A DNA stretch of 64,000 nt from assembly GCA_021234535.1 (NCBI GenBank), contig CM037836.1, forward strand, positions 32,082,769 to 32,146,768, given 5' to 3'. Both the position numbers and the translations under genes were made by a program. The DNA comes from Stichopus chloronotus. Its lineage: Eukaryota; Echinodermata; Holothuroidea; Aspidochirotida; Stichopodidae. Positions 52,701 to 58,631 of the stretch are shown piece by piece. The notes beneath the pieces are model-generated. The model was not told the DNA's origin and did not search any database. It saw nothing but the letters and a program-made list of their open reading frames with translations. Each line of letters begins with the position of its first letter. Positions within the stretch are counted from its first letter, which is position 1.

Positions 52701-55658
52701 GTTTGTTCCCTTACTTCATTGCACTGAAATGTTTTTCATAAATTTAAACAAACATTTCTCATTATAGGTTGGCAAGTTGCTTTTCTTGTCTTTTTGGAAG
52801 CAAGCAATAGAAAATGCATGCAGAAAGTTATCAAATTTAGTCAAGAATTTGTTTGAATTTTATTGAATTAGTCATTTCCAATAAACTCACTTTAGTCAAT
52901 GAAAATAAAGCATAAGTATATTTACACATTGTGCCATTCATATAAGGTACAATGAATGATCATTATAATTGGAAGTACACATGGATCTTAACATTTACAG
53001 GTGGTGAAATCCAAAACTGGACCGGGAGTTTTGATGCGAAATGCCCTGTGGCATACTGGGGACACCAAAGGCCAAGTAAGTGTTATACAATGCTGTAAGC
53101 TGGTAGCAGGGGGGAGGGAAGCTAGAAGTAGGAATCATCAAGGAACTCTGGGTTTATTTTATCATTCCTTGCTCATAATGCAGTTCATTGTGCTCTAATC
53201 AATAAGTGAAAGAGGAGGGAAGTGGTACACCAGAAAGTCATTTCCATCATCCACCTAAATCCCCTCTCAACTTTACCATATGAAAAGGTTAAGAACTACT
53301 AAATTTTAGAAATAAACACAATCTAGTAGTTATGTACTTCATTGTAAGTTTTCAGTAATGATCATCAATATTCATTCACTCTCAGAATTTACTGCAAAAA
53401 CACCAAATATCTGACTTACTGACAGAGACAAATCACATTTTTCTTTACTTTTCAACTACAAAAATTGAAGGTATTCATGTGTAATGTTACAATAATGTCT
53501 GACTATAAGTCATACTGAAATTGCTGTTTGTTTGACCAAAGCTAAAGTTATGTTTCCTTCCCATAGGTCAAGCTCTTATGGAAAGATCCTAGTGGTGTTG
53601 GCTGGAAGGACAAAACATCTTACAGGTGGAAAGTCATGCACAGACCTTCTATTGGGCTCATCAGGTGAGGTTTGGGCTTCTAGCAACATGCATAATACAT
53701 CTTGTCATATCTTAAGTTACAGGAGCTTACATGAGTACACAGATTTGCAGAATATGTAGAGAAATTGACATGCTGTACGATGAGGTCTGCTTGAGAAACT
53801 GCTTTAAAGGAAGAGGATGGTCAGTGATAGAGAATGAAACATTACTTAGGTCATGAAGGCGGTTAGTCCCTCCTTAGTGCAGTTTCACAATCTTAATAGT
53901 AGTATTAACTGGATCTTACTTCTGTGCTCCATGTCATAGAGACACTATGATATGTTCTTTCAATGTCTTTTCGTTTTCTTGTTTTGGCAGAGTGCGCTTA
54001 TTTGGGGCTAATAAGCAGATTGCAGACTCGGGATATATTATTGATAACACTCTGAAAGGTGGACGTCTTGGTCTTTTCTGCTTCTCTCAAGAAAATGTTA
54101 TATGGGCCAGAATGTCATATAGATGCAATGGTAAGATTTATCAGTTAAAACTAATAATGAAATTTTGATTCTTGTACCCTATGTAAGTGCATGTTTTAAG
54201 TGGGCTGTTAAACATGTTAGGTGGGCTTCTTGGGCTTTTTCATAGGCCTTGTTGTCCTCTGTAGTGATATAAATTATGTAATGACCAGAACCAAGTCCTT
54301 TTACAATTTTCACTTTCAATGTCTCACACCGTCATGAACTGTGACATCACTGTATAAGTTATTTGAGGTCTGATACAGAAGGTACCGTCGTGGATCAAAA
54401 AGCCATTTTAACAACTCTGTTGATATCAAACCTGGTAGATGTCACCGATTGTGTGGTATTAAACACATGAACCTCCCCTTTCCCTTTACACCACACACAA
54501 AAACAAACCACACACAAAAACAAACCACACACAAAAACAAACCACACACACCTAACAAACCACACACACCAAAAAAAAAATGCACACACTAATCAAACCA
54601 CACACCAAACAAACAACATACAACAAACAAGGGGTAGAGATTGGTCTGAATGAGTTTTACTCTGGTAACTTCTGTGTGTATTCCGTAGTAGTACTGGCAA
54701 TAATTTGTATAATATGTGACATTGTTGCACAGAATTTATGGTGGATGGAGTCTTATTAATATACACCATCATCACATTTTCTTCAGGACCCACATTATCA
54801 TGCACTTGGATGGGAAGGTTCAAAAGAATAAGCCACTGAAGGAAATTGATATTTCAAAAAAATCAGGAATATTGTCTTTTCTTTATTGATAAAAACCATG
54901 TCTCAACGGCATGTTTGACTTGGAAGTTATGAAGTTTTAAAGAAAGATTTATTTCAAGTGGTACATTGCATAATTGGGAACTTGCTATGTCACCCAGGCA
55001 CAACCACTTAAATACCGTTGGTATTTCTTTATAATCTCGACTGTCTGAAAAGAACATGACAACATTTGAGAGATGTGACCTTAATTTCTACAATATTTTA
55101 AGGTAAATCTACAACATACCAATTCTACAAGGTTAAACAAGGACTCCAATTCCAAAGGAAAACAGGGACTTCTTGAAATAATTTGCCTCTATTTCATGAC
55201 CTCTTGGAATCCTGAGGCAATTGGAAATCTTTCTTGACCCAAAAGTCTTTCTTCAAACAGGAATACCTTGAGTAAGGAACAAGATATTGACATGGGGTTT
55301 GTAATGTCTGCAGTGGAAACGTATTCTTTTATGTAAGAACCCAACTGACAGTCAAATATGCCTTTAATGAATGCTCACTAGAGCACTGATGTCAGTCCCA
55401 TACGTTTTGTTAGAACTTGTCAGAGAGACAAAACTTGAGATGAGACGCATAGCTTACAGAAACCAAAAGAACCAGAATTTAATTAACCTAATATTAGCTA
55501 AACAAAATATTTAGAAGATTTTGTAAGATCTGCAGAGTTAAAACAAGTATTTAAGAGTAATAAATCCAAGCAGCATTATTTAATTGCATTTTTTTTTTTG
55601 TTTTCCTTTCTTCATTTTAGATGAAATACCATCAGATGCCCTTCTTGTTTCAGGGTGA
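7652..55658 (+). CDS. Thrombospondin, group B (TSP-3/4/COMP type), 23 coding exons
   Basis: A secreted, calcium-binding, oligomeric matrix glycoprotein. I joined 23 exons whose phases all agree: 2907 nt with stop, 968 residues, close to vertebrate TSP-3 and TSP-4 (about 960). Domains: signal peptide 1-20; LamG-like N-terminal domain about 22-247; coiled coil 248-288 followed by C289-G-C291; EGF-like 1 (300-340), 2 (346-392), 3 (393-440) and 4 (441-481); type 3 Asp-rich repeats about 483-735; lectin-like C-terminal domain about 736-956; short tail ending VSG. There are no von Willebrand C or thrombospondin type 1 modules, so this is not group A. Predicted N-glycosylation sites are N355 (NVT), N476 (NGT) and N497 (NES). 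Family knowledge: such chains form pentamers and bind matrix and cell-surface partners. Orthology to one particular vertebrate member cannot be decided, so I give no symbol. Confidence 0.95.
8885..9020. repeat. Degenerate TTGGGCC/GGCCCAA-rich patch
   Basis: Clustered variants of GGCCCAA, TTGGGTC and CTGGGCC on both strands, with related motifs again at 10130-10200 and 10330-10400. This looks like decayed transposon or satellite sequence; the boundaries are uncertain. Confidence 0.35.
14580..14840. repeat. ACATACAGATAGACAG microsatellite
   Basis: Compound array of CATA, CACA and GATAGACAGACATACA units. Minus-strand open frames across it (14494-15015 and 14538-14792) give repetitive Leu/Ser/Val/Cys/Tyr strings and are artefacts. 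Confidence 0.92.
15110..15850 (+). repeat. Two units of an AGGTCA-bearing dispersed repeat
   Basis: Two related units begin with a stem-loop region (about 15105-15135 and 15585-15613), continue with AGGAATCTATG-like and ACGATATCTCAAGAA motifs, and carry GGTCAAAGGTCATTTGAGGTCA-like blocks at 15278-15300 and 15725-15745. The same family recurs at 25560-26560, 32395-32960, 36960-37250 and, weakly, 42190-42560. No coding capacity is visible; it is probably a non-autonomous element or its decay products. Confidence 0.7.
16532..16559. repeat. Perfect 12-bp hairpin with 4-base loop
   Basis: CATAAAGACTCC, loop CAAT, then GGAGTCTTTATG: twelve pairs without mismatch. It lies inside an 83-codon minus-strand open frame (16376-16627) that I do not recognise. 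The hairpin could be chance, a transposon end or an RNA structure. Confidence 0.6.
17050..17076. repeat. Poly-C tract followed by CA run
   Basis: About 17 C residues run straight into CACACA. A second C run lies at 18000-18010. Low-complexity sequence only; the proline-rich open frames that cross these runs are not genes. Confidence 0.85.
19825..19950. repeat. 16-bp tandem repeat (CGTTCATGAGATGACC), about 7-8 copies
   Basis: Near-identical head-to-tail copies of a 16-base unit; the first one or two are diverged (CTCATGAAATGACC). It ends at a sharp boundary near 19950. The high identity suggests recent expansion. Confidence 0.92.
20070..20460. repeat. Two-copy degenerate repeat of about 190 bp
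   Basis: Two diverged copies (about 20074-20250 and 20270-20455) share the order ATATCAGGTTA, GAGCCATATA, ATTTTGT, AAGCCAGA, TTTGGTCCAGAT and AATTCCATAT. They are rich in GGCCCATAT-like motifs. No coding content; probably a decayed mobile element. Confidence 0.6.
20625..20860 (-). pseudogene. LINE reverse-transcriptase C-terminal fragment (CR1/Jockey-like)
   Basis: Read on the minus strand with frameshifts, the stretch gives [18 protein letters not shown], a stop, then YAVQA. This matches the conserved LVRPHLEYAVQAW segment that follows the polymerase domain in CR1/Jockey-type non-LTR retrotransposons. Stops and frame changes show a dead, 5'-truncated copy. Confidence 0.55.
22285..22560 (-). 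pseudogene. LINE ORF2 C-terminal end (CR1/Jockey-like)
   Basis: An 87-codon minus-strand frame contains [17 protein letters not shown] followed by a [11 protein letters not shown] motif. This matches the VDxWNxLPxEVVxAxSVxxFKxRLDK block at the end of CR1/Jockey-type ORF2 proteins. It has the same orientation as the polymerase fragment at 23615-24612 and may be the tail of the same insertion, interrupted by the SINE at 22905-23610. Confidence 0.68.
22905..23610 (-). mobile_element. tRNA-derived SINE, copy 1
   Basis: On the minus strand it starts with a tRNA-like head: A box TAGCTTAATGG (23572-23582) and B box GGATTCAATCC (23528-23538), about 34 bases apart. The body is shared with copy 2 at 24645-25135. 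It differs in having an internal duplication of the block near GACCATCATTTAA (about 23102-23360) and a tail duplicated with period 84 (22916 and 23000, each GATCAGGAAGCCCC...). The head abuts the LINE polymerase fragment. Minus-strand open frames in it are not genes. Confidence 0.75.
23615..24612 (-). pseudogene. LINE reverse-transcriptase fragment (CR1/Jockey-like)
   Basis: Minus-strand translation in shifting frames gives, in order, [12 protein letters not shown] (before the RT), [10 protein letters not shown] and LFKKK (RT start), [17 protein letters not shown], then [13 protein letters not shown] (motif A region), [16 protein letters not shown] (motif B), [10 protein letters not shown], and [16 protein letters not shown] where the catalytic YADD is expected. 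The changed FADE, several stops and frameshifts show an inactive copy. It ends after SWADKL, where SINE copy 1 begins. Confidence 0.8.
24645..25135 (-). mobile_element. tRNA-derived SINE, copy 2
   Basis: Same family and orientation as copy 1. A box TAGCTTGGTGG (25106-25116) and B box AGATCAAATCC (25062-25072) lie on the minus strand. The body runs through AACCTGCCCAGCTCAGCAG (plus-strand reading) to the GATCAGGAAGCCCC tail near 24662. It lacks the internal duplication of copy 1 and so may be nearer the founder structure. Confidence 0.75.
25560..26560 (+). repeat. Tandem cluster of about six AGGTCA-bearing repeat units
   Basis: Recurring order in units of roughly 150 bases: AGATCTGATATTTGGTATGTA, GTACCACATTGAGTACAAGAA, CCTTTTTG, GGTGGAGGTCAAAGGTCATTT, GGGGTCAA, AACCTTTTGAACACAATATTT. 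The block at 26342-26354 is a perfect AGGTCA-A-AGGTCA; others are partly decayed (25916, 26052, 26211, 26485). Same family as 15110-15850. Confidence 0.7.
28241..28546 (+). CDS. TSP exon 2: N-terminal LamG-like domain, part 1
   Basis: Acceptor TTTGTTTAG|AA and donor AAAT|GTGAGT; phase 1 at both ends; residues 22-123. It contains [18 protein letters not shown] and TYFELAYDG, which match the LYVISTFKL, TIFGLY and YFEFTVMG strands of vertebrate TSP-4. An alternative acceptor at 28257 would break phase with the signal-peptide exon. The reading frame stays open past the donor to 28620 only because of the following repeat. Confidence 0.9.
28550..28925. repeat. About 20-bp minisatellite (TTAACTCTGAYAACTGGAAAA)
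   Basis: Diverged head-to-tail units with variants ACTGGAACATTAACTCTGA, GGCAGAATATTAACTCTA and ACTGATAAATTAGCTCTGA. It begins immediately after the exon 2 donor. The short open frames on both strands (28454-28657 and 28654-28836) reflect the unit. Confidence 0.75.
29120..29270. repeat. GATTAC/AATTAC-rich low-complexity stretch
   Basis: Repeated GATTACGATTACAATT and TTGCAATTACATTG motifs in intron 2. The rest of the 28926-29966 intron sequence shows nothing I can name. Confidence 0.6.
29967..30238 (+). CDS. TSP exon 3: N-terminal domain, part 2
   Basis: Acceptor TTTTCTCAG|TA and donor AGG|GTAAAT; enters phase 1, leaves phase 0; residues 124-214. Contains [13 protein letters not shown] and [10 protein letters not shown], matching the RRHRILLRLSNL and LELYLDCIQV core of the LamG-like TSP N-terminal domain. 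The other nearby AG (ending at 29976) would break phase. Confidence 0.9.
30259..30748. repeat. Recent 248-bp tandem duplication in intron 3
   Basis: The segment starting TAAGAAGATAAATATCAGCC occurs at 30261 and again at 30509. By eye the two copies are identical over about 240 bases, up to AGTTGTAAAA at 30748. They start about 20 bases after the exon 3 donor. Such identity in a neutral intron implies a very young event or an assembly error. Confidence 0.9.
31775..31874 (+). CDS. TSP exon 4: end of N-terminal domain
   Basis: Acceptor CTTTTCAG|GG and donor ACAT|GTAAGT; enters phase 0, leaves phase 1; residues 215-247. [15 protein letters not shown] matches the LQDCFLQQSEPL motif that ends the N-terminal domain of TSP-4, including the conserved Cys that normally pairs with the DC of exon 3. 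Confidence 0.93.
32021..32103 (+). CDS. TSP exon 5: coiled-coil oligomerisation segment, part 1
   Basis: Acceptor TTCTCCAG|TT and donor CAG|GTTAGT; enters phase 1, leaves phase 0; residues 248-275. [19 protein letters not shown] shows heptad spacing of hydrophobic residues. In family B this coiled coil assembles five chains; pentamer number here is inferred from the family. Confidence 0.92.
32395..32960 (+). repeat. AGGTCA-bearing dispersed repeat in intron 5
   Basis: Starts with a perfect hairpin TTCCTTGCC / GGCAAGGAA (32395-32419, 7-base loop), followed by TCTATGTGATG, then GGGTCA-A-AGGTCA-TATG-AGGTCA at 32590-32612. Further decayed units follow (TGGTCAACGGTCATGTGGG near 32730; GAAGGTTATTTGTGTCACC near 32880). 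Same family as 15110-15850. Confidence 0.7.
33664..35042. mobile_element. Non-autonomous DNA transposon with 45-bp TIRs and TTA target duplication
   Basis: Left end AGGCCTGTCCACACAGG... (33664-33708) and right end (34998-35042) are inverted copies with 3 mismatches in 45. Both are flanked by TTA (33661-33663 and 35043-35045), a 3-bp duplication typical of PIF/Harbinger-class elements. The 1.38-kb interior has no transposase frame. It includes a second right-end copy 83 bases inward (34928-34953), a 9-bp hairpin GACGCATCC/GGATGCGTC (34880-34901), and a weak tRNA-like stretch near 34411-34461. Class assignment rests on the target site and TIRs only. Confidence 0.75.
36472..36517 (+). CDS. TSP exon 6: coiled coil end and first clamp cysteine
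   Basis: Acceptor CTCACAG|AA and donor GGCT|GTAAGT; enters phase 0, leaves phase 1; residues 276-290. [13 protein letters not shown] continues the heptads and ends in C289. The next Cys (C291) is split across this intron. In vertebrate TSP-4 and COMP the equivalent is C-x-x-C; here only one residue separates the two. Confidence 0.92.
36960..37250 (+). repeat. AGGTCA-bearing dispersed repeat in intron 6
   Basis: Contains AGGTCA-G-TGGTCA-TTTA-AGGTCA-ACAC-AGGTCA at 37061-37093, four half sites in one direction, then a second decayed unit AAGTCAAAGGTGACTTGAGGT at 37213-37233. Flanking motifs (GGGTACAAGGAAGCCTATTG, TTTTGGTGGAGG) match the cluster at 25560-26560. Confidence 0.7.
38255..38418 (+). 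CDS. TSP exon 7: EGF-like module 1
   Basis: Acceptor TTATTAG|GT and donor GAG|GTAATT; enters phase 1, leaves phase 0; residues 291-345. Begins with C291 and has six EGF cysteines at 300, 305, 311, 326, 329 and 340. [12 protein letters not shown] includes RGD at 334-336, where vertebrate proteins have TGN at the matching place. It ends with EDINE, the start of the calcium-binding consensus for module 2. Confidence 0.96.
38844..38984 (+). CDS. TSP exon 8: EGF-like module 2
   Basis: Acceptor TTTCAACAG|TGT and donor CAG|GTAGAA; phase 0 at both ends; residues 346-392. Contains CPECPEGLKG-like spacing ([10 protein letters not shown]) and [12 protein letters not shown], equal to the GVGxxxAKxxKQ segment peculiar to this EGF of thrombospondins. 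N355 is in an NVT glycosylation sequon. Confidence 0.96.
39548..39622 (+). CDS. TSP exon 9: EGF-like module 3, first half
   Basis: Acceptor TTGCCAG|CCC and donor TAT|GTAAGT; phase 0 at both ends; residues 393-417. TDLNECELE is the calcium-binding EGF start and CRANSVCYN the next cysteines. Matches VCTDINEC and CVPNSVCIN in vertebrate proteins. Confidence 0.95.
40070..40230. repeat. TTTATCC(TA)TTCTG low-complexity array
   Basis: Alternating TATCCTATTCTGTTTTATCC-like units in intron 9. Hydrophobic open frames across it (39951-40292) are artefacts. Confidence 0.85.
40366..40518 (+). CDS. TSP exon 10: EGF-like module 3 end and module 4 start
   Basis: Acceptor TTTCTTTCAG|GG and donor GAG|GTACTT; phase 0 at both ends; residues 418-468. 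[13 protein letters not shown] completes module 3. [17 protein letters not shown] starts module 4 and corresponds to FCPDGSPSECHEHADC in COMP. Confidence 0.97.
41474..41578 (+). CDS. TSP exon 11: EGF-like module 4 end and start of type 3 repeats
   Basis: Acceptor CTTATTTCAG|TGC and donor AAG|GTTTGT; phase 0 at both ends; residues 469-503. [19 protein letters not shown] equals the family's CAVGWAGNGxxCGRDTDLD junction. Sequons at N476 (NGT) and N497 (NES). Confidence 0.97.
41579..43179 (+). other. Intron 11 with decayed repeats
   Basis: 41860-41965 and 42075-42200 resemble each other (AACTGGGG, GATATCCC, ATGCGCCCT/GGCGCCCT), suggesting an old duplicated element. 42190-42560 has motifs of the AGGTCA-bearing family (GTCGGATGAAGTTCAAACTTG, GTTCAAAGGCCACGG) but no intact half-site array. 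42560-43170 shows nothing I can name. Confidence 0.5.
43180..43287 (+). CDS. TSP exon 12: type 3 repeats
   Basis: Acceptor ATCCTCCTAG|GAT and donor ATG|GTAAGT; phase 0 at both ends; residues 504-539. [21 protein letters not shown] and [11 protein letters not shown] are calcium-binding Asp-rich type 3 units, aligned with DNCxxVPNSGQEDxDRDGIGD of vertebrates. Confidence 0.97.
43860..44022 (+). CDS. TSP exon 13: type 3 repeats, one of them degenerate
   Basis: Acceptor GTATTTTAG|GAC and donor GATG|GTGAGT; enters phase 0, leaves phase 1; residues 540-593. The first unit reads [17 protein letters not shown], where vertebrate members keep a DxDxxGDAC pattern: Asp residues and the GD before AC are lost, and one residue is gained. 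The next unit is normal, but the vertebrate RGD is HGD at 582-584. Confidence 0.96.
44497..44583 (-). mobile_element. tRNA-like SINE head or tRNA pseudogene
   Basis: On the minus strand TGGCCAAGTGG (44561-44571) fits an A box and GGGTTTAATCC (44500-44510) a B box. The acceptor arms do not pair, so this is not a working tRNA gene. Likely a SINE remnant in intron 13. Confidence 0.5.
44883..45001 (+). CDS. TSP exon 14: type 3 repeats
   Basis: Acceptor TTGCCATTAG|GT and donor CAG|GTATGT; enters phase 1, leaves phase 0; residues 594-633. [20 protein letters not shown] and [17 protein letters not shown] follow the type 3 consensus; NILDNC is also found in TSP-4. Confidence 0.96.
45045..45560. repeat. 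About 85-bp tandem repeat in intron 14, 4-6 diverged copies
   Basis: GTGCACTGATTGATCATGAC-type cores at 45134, 45219, 45303 and 45389 give a spacing of 84-86. Between them are AGCTGCAATGAGTGAT, TTTCACAGAGTGACTACTTC and TAGTTGTACTTAGTGATTAC. The edges are more diverged. Confidence 0.85.
45950..46002 (+). CDS. TSP exon 15: short type 3 exon
   Basis: Acceptor TCTGTTTTAG|AAT and donor ATAA|GTGAGT; enters phase 0, leaves phase 2; residues 634-650. [17 protein letters not shown] matches SDVDNDLVGDSCDTNQD of TSP-4. At 53 nt it is too short to stand out as an open frame alone. Confidence 0.95.
46455..46540 (+). CDS. TSP exon 16: type 3 repeats
   Basis: Acceptor AACTTTCCAG|G and donor CTTG|GTAAGA; enters phase 2, leaves phase 1; residues 651-679. 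[17 protein letters not shown] and [12 protein letters not shown] follow the consensus. The 117-bp minisatellite starts about 65 bases after this donor. Confidence 0.96.
46605..48264. repeat. 117-bp minisatellite, about 14 copies, in intron 16
   Basis: GATGAAGGA occurs at 46647, 46764, 46881, 46998, 47115, 47232, 47349 (CATGAAGGA at 47466), 47583, 47700, 47817, 47934, 48051 and 48168, a constant 117 step. Each unit carries CAGAAGTAGCACCAC twice and ACATTAGGT three times, so it arose by internal duplication. The last six copies form two near-identical blocks of three (351 bp), a higher-order repeat. Confidence 0.97.
48641..48736 (+). CDS. TSP exon 17: type 3 repeat with penta-Asp run
   Basis: Acceptor TACCTTCTAG|GT and donor GATG|GTAATT; phase 1 at both ends, 96 nt; residues 680-711. 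[15 protein letters not shown] corresponds to the five-Asp stretch of COMP, whose human GAC run is a known site of disease-causing length change. Here it is four GAT codons and one [18 protein letters not shown] follows. Confidence 0.97.
49180..49650 (-). pseudogene. Penelope-like element remnant with GIY-YIG endonuclease core
   Basis: Minus-strand frames give [15 protein letters not shown], then (with frameshifts) [21 protein letters not shown], and [20 protein letters not shown]. The order LPYxGKxS, FxxKDxI, VVYKFxC and CYIGxTxRHLxxRxxEH is that of the reverse transcriptase end and GIY-YIG domain of Penelope-like retroelements. Stops and frameshifts show it is dead. The upstream stretch to about 50130 may belong to the same element but I cannot align it. 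Confidence 0.6.
49651..51731 (+). other. Rest of intron 17
   Basis: No exon is needed or seen here. The minus-strand frames at 49942-50124 and 50475-50828 have no recognisable domain. There is a poly-A run at 50388 and another at 51479. Nothing else stands out. Confidence 0.45.
51732..51907 (+). CDS. TSP exon 18: last type 3 repeat and start of lectin-like domain
   Basis: Acceptor TGACCAG|GT and donor GAG|GTAGGA; enters phase 1, leaves phase 0; residues 712-770. [15 protein letters not shown], then [10 protein letters not shown] and [18 protein letters not shown], correspond to IDVCPENAEV and [18 protein letters not shown] of the vertebrate C-terminal domain. DRC replaces the common DAC/DVC. 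Confidence 0.98.
52108..52353 (+). CDS. TSP exon 19: C-terminal lectin-like domain core
   Basis: Acceptor CTTCTAACAG|GG and donor AAG|GTAAGT; phase 0 at both ends; residues 771-852. Near-universal family motifs: [53 protein letters not shown] and PFRAVGE. This is the best-conserved part of the protein and fixes the family assignment. Confidence 0.99.
53001..53075 (+). CDS. TSP exon 20: C-terminal domain
   Basis: Acceptor ACATTTACAG|GTG and donor CAA|GTAAGT; phase 0 at both ends; residues 853-877. [20 protein letters not shown] equals [20 protein letters not shown] of vertebrate thrombospondins. Confidence 0.98.
53567..53664 (+). CDS. TSP exon 21: C-terminal domain
   Basis: Acceptor TTCCCATAG|GTC and donor CAG|GTGAGG; enters phase 0, leaves phase 2; residues 878-909. 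[20 protein letters not shown] matches VRLLWKDPRNVGWKDKxSYR, followed by [12 protein letters not shown]. Confidence 0.98.
53991..54130 (+). CDS. TSP exon 22: C-terminal domain end
   Basis: Acceptor GTTTTGGCAG|A and donor AATG|GTAAGA; enters phase 2, leaves phase 1; residues 910-956. Contains [28 protein letters not shown] and YRCN, matching GGRLGVFCFSQENIIW and YRCND of the family. Confidence 0.98.
54488..54615. repeat. CACACAAAAACAAAC tandem array (about 17-bp unit)
   Basis: Copies of CCACACACAAAAACAAA, then degenerate CACACACC variants with a poly-A run. Intron 22. Valine/cysteine/phenylalanine-rich minus-strand frames here are artefacts. Confidence 0.88.
55621..55658 (+). CDS. TSP exon 23: C-terminal tail and stop
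   Basis: Acceptor TTCATTTTAG|AT preceded by a T-rich tract; enters phase 1. Encodes [12 protein letters not shown] and TGA. CNDEIP continues the family's CNDTIPED motif; the tail is shorter than in vertebrate TSP-4. No acidic or basic anchor is seen. Confidence 0.93.
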
Positions 55659-58508
55659 AGTTTGACTCTTCCAATAATTAGTTCTGATTCTTAAAACATT
55701 GGCTGTCTTAATCTGCTCCAACCAGTAATGATGATGATGATTGACCAATCTGGGTAATAAGTAGATGATGAAAAAACGAAAGAAAATATCAGACATCTGT
55801 GAAAGTTATTGTTTTAGTAAAGTATTTGTCACATATCTCTGATGATGATTGCCTCATTTGTGGTTGGAACCAAGAAACCTCCTCCTTGTTTACTTTATGT
55901 AGATATTACTGTCTCATTATCTTCTGTAAAATTCAGTCTTTGTACTCAAATAAGCTGTTAATCTCACAGTGCCTAGAAATACCCCATAATAGTCTTGCTT
56001 GTCATCTTGTACAGACAAAGATAGGCTTTTGCAATTGTTCTATGTTTACCTGCGGTATTTATTATCCTTTTTTATTCGTCTTTTTTTACAACATTACCCA
56101 AGTGCCTTGTAAGTAAAGCTCAAAGACTGAAAGCTATGGGTTGGGGTGATAAAGATAGTGAATTAGTGAACAGGGTTTAATGTTGTTGCAATATCAAGTA
56201 GTAGTATTAAGAAAAATTTAGTCTGAACCGTACTAAACAATGAATCTTACATTAATAAAGTTCAAGTAATATCTTTGTATGGGATATCCTCATATCTACA
56301 TACAAGAAACCTTTGAAATTGTATGCAAATCCAACAACGTATGATATCAAGATACAAGACTGATTTTAAAGCAATCAACATTTTATCTGCACAAACACCA
56401 TAGATGAATAGGACAGTGTAAAGACTATGATCAAAACTATTCATGTTTGTTTCCTGTCAAAGACATCTTGCAAGTTTAAAAATGTTGCAAAATTCTTTCT
56501 AATATCTGCTATACTTTGATTTGGAACTCTTAGCATTGTTTGGAATTTTTACACGAAACAAAACTTTTTTGAGAATTTTTTTTTTCTTGGAGCTGTTTGT
56601 CTGTAATGACTTCCTACTTGATGTGCGAAGGGTTTTAAAGGTCTGTAAAAGGTCTATCCTGTTTTATGTAACTGATATAGATCCCTTGCATGTGATGTCA
56701 CGATGAAGCACCCTCTTCAAGGGCACACAATTGAACATGTGTACGATGCAGTTCTGCCATTTGATCTAGCCTCGCCATATACACTGTTCGTTTGTTTGTT
56801 CTCAGGGAGGGTACTCCTGTTTATTATATGACATTAATGCAAGGGGTCTATAGTTGGCAAGCTGGGTATCTAGTACAGAGATGAGTACTGTTAATCCAGG
56901 ACAAAGGCGGCATAGTCATTAAATGAACTAAAATGAATATAAGGACCTCATTTCTCTCACCCAAAATATCCATTTGTCTGTAAAGAAAATCTAATTCTTT
57001 GTTTAGTGATAAACCTTAAAATAACGATATAGATGAGAATTAAAGTAATATTAATTATGGCTGAAGAGTTTTTGTCATTTGTTGTTTACTGTTCGTGTTT
57101 CTATTATTTTTTATGATTGTGAATTCTTCTTTACATTATAGTTCAAATAGGAAAACAAACAATAATTGTGAATCTTGCCAATCAATAACAGCAAAAATTA
57201 AAACTGCAGAGAAAGGAGCGTGTTGTGAATGCTTTCTTAAAATTCTGAAATATTTGGCATGGAAATGTACAAAATGAAAGAAAAGGGACTGATGGTTACA
57301 TTTTGTTTTCTACTCTTACATTACTCATTGCCTTGCTTTATCTGTTGAAGTTTTATTTTCATTGTTTGGTCTTTTGTATTTATAAAAGATAATGATAGGA
57401 CATTGTATATAGGATATTATTGTATTAAAAATGGTGTGTCTTTTGTTTTTTTTCTATTTTACTGTTTTGTGACTATTTTCACTGTATTCAAAATTGCTTA
57501 CAAATATTCTTTGTCAAAAGAGCTTAAAACAAGCAATGCCAAGCTCACAATTTTTTTTATATAAACATGTGAGAACAAAAATTTTAATCAGATTAAGAAA
57601 TGTTATCTTCTTTGCCAAATATTCAGTTCATTCAAGTAGAATTAATGGCTTAATTTTCCTCCAAAACATTGGATGTTTAAAATGCTAGCGGACGGTGTGT
57701 TCAAACTGTTCATTGATGAGAAAGATGTTCGGCATCTTATATGAAATAAGTAATTAAACAATTCATATGTACAGTTGCCACATAAATACCTCTTGGTATT
57801 TTACCACCAGGTGAAGTAACACCTCTGGGGGCAGGGACTATTTTTTCAGGTCAAACCTGTCCAGGAAGTTTTTATCTGGGGGTAATTGTCCAGTCATAAT
57901 TTGTACACTTACATGGATTCCTCAAAATATGTCTCCTTTAGTCAAATTGGAAAATTTAGAAGAATCTCAAAGTTACTCTATTTTGGTCGTGAACACCTTA
58001 AAGTGCACAGTGCAACATGTCAGAAGATTATCACTAGAATACCATGCAGTGCTTGGTGTAACTGGTAAATTGGTCTTTGCCAAGTTTTATGGTTACAAAA
58101 ATCTGGTTACCAAGAAAGTGTAGGTCACTGATTTTATGTATCTTGTCAGTGAAAGTATTCTCTTGGATATATTAATATAACTTTCCATGTTACAATAACA
58201 TTTTTTATGTTTTATTGATTGAAAGAAAATGATTTTGTAATTATTAAGGTACCAGTAAGCACTACTCGATAATGTGTCATTGAATTTTCGAGTTCTGTTT
58301 TCATTTTTATCCAGATAGTCAACATTGTAACAGAATACATGAATAACTATTTTATGAGTATCTTGAACACATTTTGCTAATCAAGTAAAACAAATCCACT
58401 CGCTGTGACTGTTGAGCATAGTCTTTTTTTTTTTCTTCAAATAAAAAAAAACACCAATTCATATTTATGCAATACAGTTTTGTAATTTAGAAATTTTCTC
58501 TGTTATCA
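55659..58508. other. Thrombospondin 3'UTR and intergenic region between convergent genes
   Basis: The thrombospondin 3'UTR starts here; the first clear AATAAA is at 56254-56259, about 600 bases after the stop. Beyond it the DNA is AT-rich with short open frames that have no recognisable content. The minus-strand gene arrives from the other side, its likely poly(A) signal being at 58509-58514. Confidence 0.5.
56254..56259 (+). terminator. Candidate poly(A) signal of thrombospondin
   Basis: AATAAA about 600 bases after the stop codon, in AT-rich DNA. It is the first exact hexamer seen after the stop, but the site used is not known; later sites would also fit. Confidence 0.4.
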
Positions 58509-58514
58509 TTTATT
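58509..58514 (-). terminator. Candidate poly(A) signal of the minus-strand gene
   Basis: TTTATT on the plus strand (AATAAA on the minus strand) lies about 120 bases after the stop codon at 58632. This is a normal distance. Another copy lies near 58210. Confidence 0.45.
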
Positions 58515-58631
58515 GTTTGACAATCTGCAACCTAGCTCCATGCATTGAATCCCTCAACTCACCACACTTAACCTTTCCTAGCCAAGTAAGACCCTTAAAC
58601 ACTAAGAACATATCAACCATTTAAGATATTG